DNA from: Sepiola atlantica
Lineage: Eukaryota > Mollusca > Cephalopoda > Sepiida > Sepiolidae
Direction of reading: 5' to 3'
Assembly (NCBI GenBank): GCA_963556195.1
Contig: OY744532.1
Coordinates: forward strand, 76,049,313 to 76,113,312
Length of the DNA stretch: 64,000 nucleotides
The translations under genes and the position numbers were made by a program. Positions 1-10,277 of this stretch are shown piece by piece. The stretch's first letter is position 1. Each line of letters begins with the position of its first letter. A model generated the notes under the pieces. That model saw only the letters and a program-made list of their open reading frames with translations, did no database searches and had not been told where the DNA came from.

Positions 1-1236
1 TACAATTGCCACAAAAATCACTTTAGATCAAACACGCTCGCATATTACACATTCGTATAAACTGGACCCCACTCTCTTCGACACCGTGGGTATCGTTGGC
101 CACTCACGCACAAGTGTTTGATATCCTGGTCGCGGTGCCAAGTATAACAGATACCCCTACTCTGATCCTGCGTCATGGAACCCACTCGTGTCTCTATCTC
201 TGTGCTCCTGTCTCGGGTTCTCTACACAGAGATCTTGCCAGACCGTGAACACTCTCTGGCCGATCGTCGTAGTGGCAAATAAAAACATATCTCGATCGAA
301 TTTCCTCCGGGTTGGATGACGATGATGACAGTGATGGCTCTGTCGATCTCGTCTCTGTGAAGGCAAGGTTATTCAAGCAGAACAAATCAACAATGATAAT
401 GCAAACAACTTGGCAAATTCATTTTGTATGAAATAATTATTAACAAAGATAAAAGAATTGTTTTTAACATTGAATTAAAGTCTACCTTTTGATAATGTCT
501 TTTATACTAAACTATTCCGTCGTCTCTCTCTGCGTGTGTGATGATCCATTTACAATTATCTTTAGTCATAAGTTGAACTAACTTGTCTAATTAAAACGAT
601 GAGGAGAATACTTCAGCCATCCAAACGAGAGGCCGAACGCACAACCTTTTTCGTTCGGTGGTCGCCCAAGTCTGTCCTGTGTTCTGTTTTTTCGTTCTAA
701 CCCAAAGTCCCTTCTCCCACCGAAAGGGCGTACTGTCGCACCCTTTCTTTCTCAAACATATTTCTCTATATCCCTCTTCCTCTCCCGGGAGTTGGGAGGG
801 GCTCTCTAAACAGATAAATGGGATTTCTCCTTTAAAAAGTAATTACTCTCTTTCTCGCTGTGAAGTAGACCTCTGCCCTAGTTAATGATGACAGCTTAGA
901 TGGCTATCTCCGGCCATCAGCTTCGCCTGCCCAGCTGGTCGCCTCACTCTGATGATTAAGAGATCTTGTCCGAATTTTTGGCAACATATGGTAAGTGTGC
1001 CTCTTTGTGTGGATATAATTTGGTTTGACAACCTATGTTGCTTTTCCAGACATCTCGACACTATTTTCTCGCCTTGTTTGGATAGCCGATTTCATGTTGA
1101 ATATATGTACCAGTCGTATATATCCACCTCGTTCTACATAGGGTCCAGCATCATCACCAAGATGCATACTAGCGCGCCACTAGGGTACCCGATCCCCGTC
1201 GGTCCTAATTATTCTGTCACATTCGTACAAACATGA
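1..1236 (+). repeat. LTR-like dispersed repeat, copy 1 (left end cut by window)
   Basis: Collinear, with indels, with the reverse complement of 29220-30610. Shared blocks include GATATCCTGGTCGCG near 120, CTTGCCAGACCGT near 234, a poly(A)-signal-like AATAAAA, and a terminal CTGTCACA near 1220. Two copies in opposite orientation with a TGT...ACA-like edge suggest solo LTRs. No coding capacity is recognised; the short ORFs here are not conserved between the copies. Confidence 0.6.
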
Positions 1237-2127
1237 ACTGAAACAAACTGAACATTTCACTCCTTAAAAATATGGACTCTGTAACTGATAGCCATTCAAA
1301 ATATCTTAGCCAAATAAATTGTTTTGTTATAATATAAATGTTTTATTCTAATTGTTGATTTTACAAAATACCATTTTTGTGTGTAAGCTTTATGATTCCT
1401 TCGTTTTCTTTCTAATATAATTTCAGATATTATAATAATGTTCTCTTTCTTCCCTTTGTTTGTTTTATTCTGTTAATTACATCCACACGTGATCGGGCTA
1501 CTTCGACCAATCCACACGTGGTCGGGCCACTTCGAACAGTGGAAATGACATGCTGTTATAAAGGCATCTCTCCCACAACCTTTGGCCGGGGGACCCCACA
1601 TGAGTTTAACCCTTTGTCCAAGAACAAACCCCCGGCCATAAGGTAACCTTATTGAATAAACCCTTTTCATTGTTGTTGTAAGCTGAGATAAGGGACTACG
1701 TCGCTTCCTTACAAATATTCTACAAGAAGCGTGATTTTCACAAAATGGTGTCTTACGGAATACTGCCATGTTGTTTTTGTATTGCTAAAAGACAAAAAAG
1801 GTATTAAAATGTCTTTTCCCCCTATTAATATGTAATATTACATTGATTTTGACTCCAAAACGTACTTAATGTCATAATCTGAAAAAAAATATATATATTA
1901 TCGCCTCTGAAGAAACTGTTTAAACCCTTCGAACTCATCATTTACCAGTTTTTAGTCAATAACAATGTTATTGATTATGTAAGGAAACGTGTCGCAAAAT
2001 GTTGGGAAACGCGTCAGAATGTCCAGCTAAAAGTAATTAACTATAGAAAAAAAAAAAAATCGCGGCCGAGATTCACTCGTAAATAATAAGAGAAATTAGT
2101 ATCTTTGGCCTTCCCCAAAATTAATTT
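1237..2127. other. AT-rich spacer with a possible LTR fragment
   Basis: No gene seen. A 29-bp unit containing CCACACGTG is tandemly duplicated at 1482-1510 and 1511-1539. It is followed by TTATAAAGG (1556) and AATAAA (1655), an arrangement that would suit an LTR promoter and poly(A) region, but no partner copy is in the window. Confidence 0.3.
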
Positions 2128-2959
2128 TGTTATGATTTTAGATCTCGTTTTGATCTGAAGACGCCGTCATACTGTCTGGCATGTGTTACCATGACGACCG
2201 CCATCCAAGTCGGCCTTATTTACCTGATTCCCGACCGCTTAAAAGTGGAATACCAGGCACTGGGAGGCGTTCTGTGATCGCCACAGTGGCACAAAAGTCT
2301 GTAAACATAATCATGTTTACTACCACGAAATTACGGGCTGACCGATCAACTACCGCGATCACTGTGGCCAAAAATAGTACCACAAACAAACACAGTTTTC
2401 TGGAGTCAACGGCCATTATTGGTCTTCTCCCCTGCGAGCCAAGAGTCTACAACTACGTCCGCCACTTTCACATAAAAACAGCTGGGTCCAGTGAACAAAA
2501 GGAGTTTTTAGTTTTTTTCTTTTACAGGAAGGAGAGATATAGAAGGGGGGGGAATCTGGAATCAGCCAAGAACACAAGAATAGCGACGTTCGGTCCTCCT
2601 CAAACAACGACGAGAAAAACCCAGCAACTTCAAGTACCAAATAACAATCGTCGACTATCACAACAATTTCGTCTGCTAAACGCCATTGAATCAGCGACGC
2701 TGAACACAACTATTCGCACTACTGCTACACCGCGTCCTCCAGCGCAGACGACTTCTCTACACCGCAACTATTACTGCTTCTACCACTGCTCGCTCGGCTC
2801 ACAAATTACTACTGCCCACCAAGACTTCTCGACGACTACTGACATTCACTCCAATTTCAAAATAACTTATCGGAAAATAAACCATAGTATTTTATCAATT
2901 TTAATCCCGTGTTGTTCGTTCATTTCTGCTTGTCACCATACGCATACAGTTTTATAACA
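2128..2959 (+). repeat. 5' LTR
   Basis: 832 bp, TGTTAT...ATAACA. It contains an open frame of 258 codons (2181-2957), but in the 3' LTR the same frame is broken by homopolymer length changes, so it is not treated as a gene. The end of the LTR is followed by AC and then the primer-binding site. Confidence 0.9.
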
Positions 2960-2961
2960 AC

Positions 2962-2975
2962 TGGTGTCAGAAGCG
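2962..2975 (+). promoter_or_regulatory. tRNA primer-binding site
   Basis: TGGTGTCAGAAGCG lies two bases after the 5' LTR. It is complementary to the CCA end of a tRNA-Leu-like primer, a common PBS type in mollusc Gypsy elements. The primer identity is inferred. Confidence 0.75.
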
Positions 2976-2988
2976 TGCGATAAGTAGA

Positions 2989-3156
2989 ATGGACTACTTG
3001 GGATTCATACCTAATGAACCTATCAGCCTCATCGAAGATCACAGATCGGCAATTTCAAACACAAAATCTGGTAAAGAAGATGACATCGTCCAGACCTCAT
3101 CAACCGCGATTTTGGACATTTCAGCAGGCTCGGCAACACCAAGCCTCACGACTTAA
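2989..3156 (+). pseudogene. Short gag-like start ORF of the LTR element
   Basis: The ATG at 2989, 14 bases after the PBS, opens 55 codons beginning MDYLGFIPNEPISLIEDHRS and stops at 3154. The position is where gag begins in Ty3/Gypsy elements. The product is too short for a capsid, and I recognise no zinc knuckle. It is probably a remnant or packaging leader. Confidence 0.45.
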
Positions 3157-3423
3157 TACTGGTTGTTAAAGGTCGGGCTCGGCAAGCATCAGCATCACCC
3201 TTCGAGATCTACCGGCTCTCTTCAACGCAGGACGCGACAGCCACATCTTCCTGGACGTTCATCAGGCACCAGACATTCCCGGACATAGCTGACAACATTA
3301 TGGAAGACATCACACCGGTTCAAAAAAAACGGGTGCACCTGCACGGGCACGACCGGATACTCAACAACTGGACGTTCGTTGATCAACAGGAGGACCCATC
3401 AACTTGAACGACACGCAGCAACA

Positions 3424-4620
3424 CCAGCGCAGACCCCCATGTGCAGCAGTCGCCAATGCGCTCATTCATCAGACAACCGCGCAGACCCACATGTGCAGCA
3501 GTCACCAATGCGCTCGTTCATCAGACAACAGCGCAGACCCCCATGTGCAGCAGTCACCAATGCGCTCATTCATCAGACAACCGTGCAGACCCACATGTGC
3601 AGCAGTCACCAATGCGCTCGTTCATCAGACAACAGCGCAGACCCCCATGTGCAGCAGTCACCAATGCGCTCATTCATCAGACAACCGCGCAGACCCACAT
3701 GTGCAGCAGTCACCAATGCGCTCGTTCATCAGACAACAGCGCAGACCCCCATGTGCAGCAGTCACCAATGCGCTCATTCGTCCAGCAACCGCGCAGACCA
3801 AGTGCGCTCATTCGTCAAGCAACCGCGCAGACCAAGTGCGCTCATTCATCAAGCAACTGCGCAGACCAAATGCGCTCATTCGTCAAGCAACCGCGCAGAT
3901 ACAAGTGCGCTCATTCGTCAAGCAACCGCGCAGAGCAAGTGCGCTCATTCATCAAGCAACCGCGCAGAGCAAGTGCGCTCATTCGTCAAGCAACCGCGCA
4001 GATACAAGTGCGCTCATTCGTCAAGCAACCGCGCAGAGCAAGTGCGCTCATTCATCAAGCAACCGCGCAGAGCAAGTGCGCTCATTCGTCAAGCAACCGC
4101 GCAGATACAAGTGCGCTCATTCGTCAAGCAACCGCACAGAGCAAGTGCGCTCATTCGTCAAGCAACCGCGCAGATACAAGTGCGCTCATTCGTCAAGCAA
4201 CCGCGCAGACCAAGTGCGCATATTCGTCAAGCAACCGCGCAGACCAAATGCGCTCATTCGTCAAGCAACCGCGCAGATCAAATGCGCTCATTCATCAAGC
4301 AATCGCGCAGAGCAAGTGCGCTCATTCGTCAAGCAACCGCGCAGATACAAGTGCGCTCATTCGTCAAGCAACCGCACAGACCAAGTGCGCATATTCGTCA
4401 AGCAACCGCGCAGACCAAATGCGCTCATTCGTCAAGTAACCGCGCAGACCAAGTGCGCATATTCGTCAAGCAACCGCGCAGACCAAATGCGCTCATTCGT
4501 CAAGCAACCGCGCAGACCAAATGCGCTCATTCGTCAAGCAACCGCGCAGACCAAGTGCGCTCATTTGTCAAGCACCTGCACAGATCAAATGCACTCATTC
4601 ATCAGACAACCGCGCAGAAT
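3424..4620 (+). repeat. 52-bp then 34/35-bp tandem array inside the LTR element
   Basis: About seven 52-bp units (GTGCAGCAGTCACCAATGCG...) run from 3424 to about 3785. About 24 units of 34-35 bp (GTGCGCTCATTCGTCAAGCA...) follow to about 4620. The 52-mer is the 34-mer plus an 18-base block containing CACATGTGCAGCAG. All three forward frames stay open for 330-455 codons and encode the same set of repeated peptide words (NRADQVRSFVKQPRRPSALI and permutations), because 34 and 52 are both 1 modulo 3. Confidence 0.95.
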
Positions 4621-4743
4621 ATACAAGACTCCAGACACATAGAAATCCCTCAAATGCCATCGGGATACAGACCAAACCTGATCCCTAGACTATTGACACT
4701 TCACACATGCAACTCTAACCGTGCCGGACAATTCAGGTCAAAA

Positions 4744-4759
4744 TGAGATCTGGGGGAGC
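4744..4759 (+). promoter_or_regulatory. Polypurine tract before 3' LTR
   Basis: GAGATCTGGGGGAGC abuts the TG of the 3' LTR at 4760, in the expected position for the plus-strand primer. It is not perfectly purine. Confidence 0.65.
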
Positions 4760-5594
4760 TGTTATGATTTTAGATCTCGTTTTGATCTGAAGACGCCGTC
4801 ATACTGTCTGGCATGTGTTACCATGACGACCGCCATCCAAGTCGGCCTTATTTACCTGATTCCCGACCGCTTAAAAGTGGAATACCAGGCACTGGGAGGC
4901 GTTCTGTGATCGCCACAGTGGCACAAAAGTCTGTAAACATAATCATGTTTACTACCACGAAATTACGGGCTGACCGATCAACTACCGCGATCACTGTGGC
5001 CAAAAATAGTACCACAAACAAACACAGTTTTCTGGAGTCAACGGCCATTATTGGTCTTCTCCCCTGCGAGCCAAGAGTCTACAACTACGTCCGCCACTTT
5101 CACATAAAAACAGCTGGGTCCAGTGAACAAAAGGAGTTTTTAGTTTTTTTTCTTTTACAGGAAGGAGAGATATAGAAGGGGGGGGGGAATCTGGAATCAG
5201 CCAAGAACACAAGAATAGCGACGTTCGGTCCTCCTCAAACAACGACGAGAAAAACCCAGCAACTTCAAGTACCAAATAACAATCGTCGACTATCACAACA
5301 ATTTCGTCTGCTAAACGCCATTGAATCAGCGACGCTGAACACAACTATTCGCACTACTGCTACACCGCGTCCTCCAGCGCAGACGACTTCTCTACACCGC
5401 AACTATTACTGCTTCTACCACTGCTCGCTCGGCTCACAAATTACTACTGCCCACCAAGACTTCTCGACGACTACTGACATTCACTCCAATTTCAAAATAA
5501 CTTATCGGAAAATAAACCATAGTATTTTATCAATTTTAATCCCGTGTTGTTCGTTCATTTCTGCTTGTCACCATACGCATACAGTTTTATAACA
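4760..5594 (+). repeat. 3' LTR
   Basis: 835 bp, same as the 5' LTR except for one extra T in a T-run (~5150) and two extra G in a G-run (~5180). Followed by the ATTT target duplication. Confidence 0.9.
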
Positions 5595-5671
5595 ATTTCA
5601 ACGTTAGTCACGTTTAAAGAAATAGTTGGTAACTTATTAGGTTGGCCTGAGGTAAGCAGGGAAGAGATAGG

Positions 5672-6081
5672 GTATCCAAAAAAGACGTAATTTGTGCCCA
5701 CCAGTATGAAATACAGACACGTGTAAACCAGCCCCACCGGGTCCCAACTGAGCCATTAAATAAAACGTAATATGTGTCCACCAGTATGGAATACAGACAC
5801 GCGTCAACCAGCCCCAACTGGGTCCCAACCTGGCCATTAAATAAAACATCATATGTGTCCACCAGTATGGAATACAGACACGCGTAAACCAGCCCCAACT
5901 GGGTCCCAACCGAGCCATTAAATAAAACATCATATGTGTCCACCAGTATGGAATACAGACACGCGTAAACCAGCCCCAACTGGGTCCCAACCGAGCCATT
6001 AAATTTAAAAAAAAAAGTACCATGTGTCCACTAGTATGGAATACCGACACGCGTCGACCAGCCCGACTGGGCCCCAACTGG
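5672..6081. repeat. 81-bp tandem repeat, about five copies
   Basis: GCCATT recurs at 5752, 5833, 5914 and 5995, exactly 81 bases apart. The unit contains CCACCAGTATGGAATACAGA and CCAGCCCCAACTGGGTCCCA. The unit is 27 codons long, which explains long but meaningless minus-strand ORFs. The first and last copies are diverged. Confidence 0.9.
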
Positions 6082-6397
6082 ACTATTCAATACCTAACTT
6101 CTTCACCATCTCCCTGCCAACGTAATTCACGTGTGGTGATTACCCCTTATCTCCTCTTCCTCCAAGAAGGGAAGATAATCTTACCACCACTTAGAATTGA
6201 GGTAAGGAAAATTCCTTCAATTAAAAAAAGGCATATAAAATAAATAAAAGTATATGGTCAAATGTTAAATAAGATTACCCCCTCCCTGTTCGGCTCCCCC
6301 ATCCCTGTTCTGACCCCCCCCCCCCCGTTCGGCCTAGTGCCATATTTTGTATAATTTATAAAAATAAATAATAATAAATAAAGATTGTAGGCTTTCT
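6082..6397. other. No gene; low complexity
   Basis: Contains a C-run at 6317-6327 in a CCCCTCCCTGTTCGGC-like duplicated context. Nothing else recognised. Confidence 0.4.
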
Positions 6398-6690
6398 ATT
6401 TATCTTCCTCCCACAAGGTAAGATGTGACACAAGGTCGGGAAAGTGGGAAAGAACCAGCGCTCGAGAATTTGAGCACTCTGGCTTTTTAAAAATTGCCTG
6501 GGCAGCCCCGTCGGCATTCCCCGGTAGGGGCGCCTCAGACAGTAAGCAATAAACTTACTCCTCCCCAAAGATGGGAGGCAAAGCCTGGGAGGGTGCACCT
6601 CCTAGAACTGCACAGGACCGACAACCCCCAATAGACCGGCGTAAATCAAGACTCAAAGGCCCGGACGATACCGGTTTATTAGGCGGGGTA
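6398..6690 (-). repeat. U2-family dispersed repeat, copy 1
   Basis: On the minus strand it carries the family body: GCCGGTCTATTGGGG, CTGTGCAGTTCTAGGAGGT, GAGGAGTAAGTTTATTGCTT, TACCGGGGAATGCCGACGGG, CACTTTCCCGACCTTGTGTC, and the tail GTGGGAGGAAGATAAATA. The U2-like head is missing or eroded beyond about 6690. See copies at 9296, 21582, 22921 and 31340. Confidence 0.8.
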
Positions 6691-7340
6691 AAAAATAACC
6701 CTGGTTGAATTAGCTTTGTTGTTAAACTTTTTTTAATTGGCGCGAAATGTTACAGCAGGGGAGATAACTCACGTTGACTTGAAAAGGGGAGATAACTAAA
6801 CGAGTTACATTTCTGTATTCTTGGAATAGACGATTTCATCAGCCAAAATTGACTTGGATGAGATGCGCATGTCGTCATCAAAAGCTGAGTAATTTGTAAG
6901 CATTTTGTGTTTACCGTTTTCGCATGCACATATGGTGACTTTTACGCGAGCACGCCGTGGTTAAAAACAGAAACGAAGTATTTCAAAGTTAATAAATCGT
7001 ACAAGCAAAAAAGGAGGTGAACTGTATTCGTATAATTTAAGAAGATCGCACAAAAGGTGAAGTTCATTTTATTTATTTATTAACGATTTAAAATAGAAAA
7101 TGATGTTTAGAAAGAAAAGAAAAACATTGCATGCCTTTCTTATTATTTATTGATATTAATTATTTGTCTTTTCTTCTAAATTTCGATTAAATAATTATTT
7201 TTATTTACATACAGTAAAGATTATAGGTTGCTTTAATATTGGCTGTATAAATATTTAATTATTAAAAAAAATTTTTTTTTATAAGTGTATTATATATATT
7301 TGTGTAATTCTTCATATGATATACGATTATTAAAAAAGGG
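6691..7340. other. AT-rich, no gene
   Basis: Only two copies of the word GGGGAGATAACT (6758 and 6786) stand out. No ORF worth calling. Confidence 0.4.
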
Positions 7341-7540
7341 TACTTCTGCAGTTTACGGACCGTAGTGAAATAATAACGTCATTATTTAATATTTAGACAC
7401 CTATTCTTAACATGGGGAGTGACTTTGTTAACTATTCTGTACTTTCACCTAACAATTTAATCAAATATACCGTATGAATTGAATTTAACTTGAAAATACT
7501 ATCTAAAAAAAAATAGCACGGCCCGTAAACTGCAGAAGTT
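7341..7540. mobile_element. Small MITE with ~24-bp inverted ends
   Basis: ACTTCTGCAGTTTACGGACC near 7342 pairs with the reverse complement of GGCCCGTAAACTGCAGAAGT near 7520. The interior is AT-rich and non-coding. The target duplication is unclear. Confidence 0.6.
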
Positions 7541-7568
7541 AAACAAAATTTTTTAAATCAGAAGAAAG

Positions 7569-8016
7569 GGTGCTTGTACAGAAACGGGTACATATGAAAT
7601 CGCAGTTACAATTAAATTAACCGGAAAACTCTTTGCTATACTTATGTATCAAGCAAAAATAGGTTTGTACACCAAAAATTATCAAAAACTATCGAGTAGA
7701 ATTGTAATAAAAAATAAAAGTTCATTATATCGTTTAATCGGGTTCGGCAATTGATTCGATCGAAGAACACGAAATTCAGGGGGAGATAACTCAGTCTGTC
7801 ATATTAACAAGTAATAAATCAATTGTCTTCACCAAAATACGATGAAACTGATTTTTGTTTTTAATTAAAATTCTACTCGATCATTTTTCCTACTTTTTGG
7901 TAAGGATACGTATTTAAATCTGCTGCGTAAAAAATATATAATACTGTTTTGTTTTTTTTTTGTTTTTTTTTTGTGGTATTGATAATTTAATACGGACGCT
8001 TCTCTGTACGAGCACC
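7569..8016. mobile_element. Foldback MITE with GGTGCT ends
   Basis: Ends are GGTGCTTGTACAGA and, inverted, GGTGCTCGTACAGA. Imperfect inverted similarity continues inward, for example ATCGAGTAGAATT near 7693 against AATTCTACTCGAT near 7868. It is flanked by GAAGAAAG (7561-7568) and AAAGAAAG (8017-8024), an 8-bp duplication with one change. No coding capacity. An 8-bp duplication suits hAT, P or Merlin superfamilies. Confidence 0.7.
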
Positions 8017-8076
8017 AAAGAAAGTATTTTTTAAATGTAATTTTTTTAAATATCAGAAATTAATCTAACTATATAT

Positions 8077-8464
8077 AGGGTGGGCAAAAATAAGGGTCCT
8101 ATTTTTAAAAATTCATAACTTTTTTATTTATTGATTTTTAAAAAAAATTTTTTTTTTTTAGAATAAGTAAAGGACCCCTTCCGAAGCAAGCATGAGCCGT
8201 ATTAGCCCTAAGGAACGTACCCTCATTTAGAAAACATTATTTTTGCTTAAAAAACTCAAAACAGTGTAAAAAACAATACTTTAGTTTTTGTAAGTTTTAA
8301 GAAGTGTTTTTCGGCTAAAATTTGTTTTGTTTATTTCAAAAAATCTCGGAAGGGTCAGTCTACACACACATAAAGTTTGGTGAGTTTAACTTTTATTTTG
8401 TGGAAGTTATTCAAATTCAAGTTATTCAAATTTAAAGATAGGACCCTTATTTTGGCCCACCCTG
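8077..8464. mobile_element. Tc1/mariner-type MITE
   Basis: The left end AGGGTGGGCAAAAATAAGGG is the inverse of the right end CCCTTATTTTGGCCCACCCT. It is flanked by TA on both sides in a TATATA context, as Tc1/mariner elements require. Internal inverted words such as CCCCTTCCGA/CGGAAGGG extend the symmetry. 388 bp, non-coding. Confidence 0.8.
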
Positions 8465-8489
8465 TATATACATATATATATAAAAAAAA

Positions 8490-9230
8490 ATTATCTTGCG
8501 TTCACCCCAGACAAGGTATATTGCCACTGAGACGTAAGGGGCTACTGTGGATTAGGGGTTAAAAATTAAAGGGTGCATCCTAAGAGAGGAGTTGTGCAGC
8601 GAGATGTTTGTTTACATTACATTGAAATTTTTGCATGTCGGTAGAGTCAGAGAGTTCCAAAGGCTGGCAGCTCGAGGAAAGAAGCTATTAGAGTAGAAAG
8701 CTCTCCGGCGTCTCGGGACCTCCACAGTGAATCGATGGGATTTAACTGATTGTCGAGGGGGGACCAGAGCAGCAAGTTCATCGGAGCATAATTATGAGGG
8801 TCAGTTCTATCATCAGAGTTCTTGAAGACTGGTACTACAAAGGCAATTTTCCAGCTATCAGAGAAACAAGATTCGGTTAGGCATTTTTTTGGAGAATTTT
8901 TAGCATTTCTTTATTACTATTATTGCGATAAGATCAGGCCCACATGCTTTGGAGGTGTCAAGGTTTTTTATGAAATCGCGAATATGAGAAGGAGTAATGA
9001 TCAGGTCATCAAATGTAGATTTAGTCCGCAATAGGAAATTTGGGAGGGAGTGGTTTGCAGGGTCAAAAGTGGAGTTTATGGGTAACCGCTGGGCAAGTAG
9101 TTCAGCCTTATCAGTTGCCGTGGAAACGACATCATTGTGGTTGGATAACAGAGGAATTGTTGATTACCCATTATTCACCACACTATAAGAGATTTTCCAG
9201 AAATTGCAAGTTCCTAGTTTCTGTTACTCA
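8490..9230 (-). pseudogene. Jockey/CR1-like LINE fragment with internal deletion
   Basis: The minus strand reads a reverse-transcriptase segment IRDFIKNLDTSKACGPDLIA, then SDSWKIAFVVPVF-like and NYAPMNL-like motifs. It then jumps directly to the LINE C-terminal tail (VPRRRRAFYSNSFFPRAASL, WNSL) and 3'UTR ending ACTGAGACGTAAGGGG-type sequence. The palm catalytic motifs between are missing, so it is a dead, internally deleted copy. The same 3' end recurs at 36285, 49640-50270 and 54440-54930. Confidence 0.8.
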
Positions 9231-9295
9231 ATGCATTTTCTGATCATTAGTTATTCAATAGAGTGGGGTGGGCAAAGTGGCTATTTGTTTGATGG

Positions 9296-9592
9296 CCGGG
9301 ATCAAAGTGTAGTATGTGTTCCGATGGATACTGCACCCCATAGACTGGTAGTGTCTTGGCCTTCGGGGCTTCATTTACGCCGGTCTGTGGGTTTGTCCTG
9401 TGCAGTTCTAGGAAGTCCACCCTTCCAGGCTTTGGGGAGGAGTAAGTTTATTGCTTACTGCCTGAGGCACCCCTACCGGGGAATGCCGACGGGGCTGCCC
9501 AGAGTGCTCACCTTCTCGGGCACTTGTTTATCAAATCCCACTTTCCCGACCTTGTGTCACATCTTACCGCTGTGGGAGGTAGATAAATAACT
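9296..9592 (+). repeat. U2-family dispersed repeat, copy 2 (near full length)
   Basis: Begins GATCAAAGTGTAGTATGTGT, one mismatch to U2 snRNA bases about 24-43, then the family body, and ends GTGGGAGGTAGATAAATA. About 45 bases of the body between the GAATGCCGACGGGGCTGCCC block and the tail are shortened relative to copy 4. It sits directly beside the LINE remnant at 8490-9230. Confidence 0.85.
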
Positions 9593-10277
9593 TGTTTGAT
9601 GTCATCAAAGAAAACATTTACTTAAACTTGACTTATGACGATTTATTTATTATTTGTGTATTTATTTACTTTTTTTTTTTACAAAAATATGCGATTATTG
9701 CAAAAAAAAAAGAAAATGTCTCTAAATTCTAGACCAAACAGCATGGTACAATCGATAAATAGATTTAATTTTTGTATTGATTAAAATAGCATTTTTTTTA
9801 AATATTTTTTTTAATTAAACAATGTAATAGCGTAAAATAATAGTTTTTTAAAATCCTATTTAAAAGAGAATTTAATTACAAAATTAAATCCACCAGGATT
9901 CATTTCCGTTTCTCTATGAACAAATCAACCATTTTAATCTTTTGTTAATAGTTAAAAGAATGAATTGCTTTGTGACCATTTAAAATTTAAAAAGATTTTG
10001 GAAACATTTAAACTGTCGAACATAAAGTCATTTAAACTGTATTCAAATTTTTTAGCAAATCTTCATGTATTCAAAAATTGAAAGTTTTGGAAGCTATTTA
10101 CATTCAATAATTTTATAAAGAAAATTTTTTTAAAAATTACCTTCAGCAACATTAATAGTTTTATAACAATTTGGTCCAATTAATAATTTAATGACCAAAC
10201 GATACCGTAATAATTAAATAACTTTCAAAATCCTATTAAAAAAAATAATTTGATGCACAAACGAAAACCGGCTTAGT
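9593..10277. other. AT-rich, no gene
   Basis: Long A/T runs; no ORF, terminal repeat or recognised motif. Confidence 0.4.

Larger units (their letters stand above)
2128..5594 (+). mobile_element. Complete non-autonomous LTR retrotransposon with satellite-like interior
   Basis: Two direct repeats, 2128-2959 (832 bp) and 4760-5594 (835 bp), start TGTTAT and end ATAACA. Their three-base length difference comes from one T-run and one G-run; I saw no substitution. The element is flanked by the 4-bp duplication ATTT (2124-2127 and 5595-5598). A primer-binding site follows the 5' LTR and a purine-rich tract precedes the 3' LTR. The 1.8-kb interior has only a short gag-like start and a 52/34-bp tandem array; protease, RT and integrase are absent. 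It must have been mobilised in trans. Confidence 0.9.

Noticed and set aside
2181..2957. 258-codon ORF starting near the LTR left edge
   Set aside because: It lies wholly inside the 5' LTR; the same frame in the otherwise identical 3' LTR is broken by homopolymer changes, and the product has no family resemblance.
3379..4746. Three long overlapping ORFs as separate protein genes
   Set aside because: They are one tandem repeat read in three frames; reported as a repeat and as a finding instead.
5555..6077. Minus-strand ORFs of 60-146 codons
   Set aside because: Produced by the 81-bp tandem repeat, whose length is a multiple of three.
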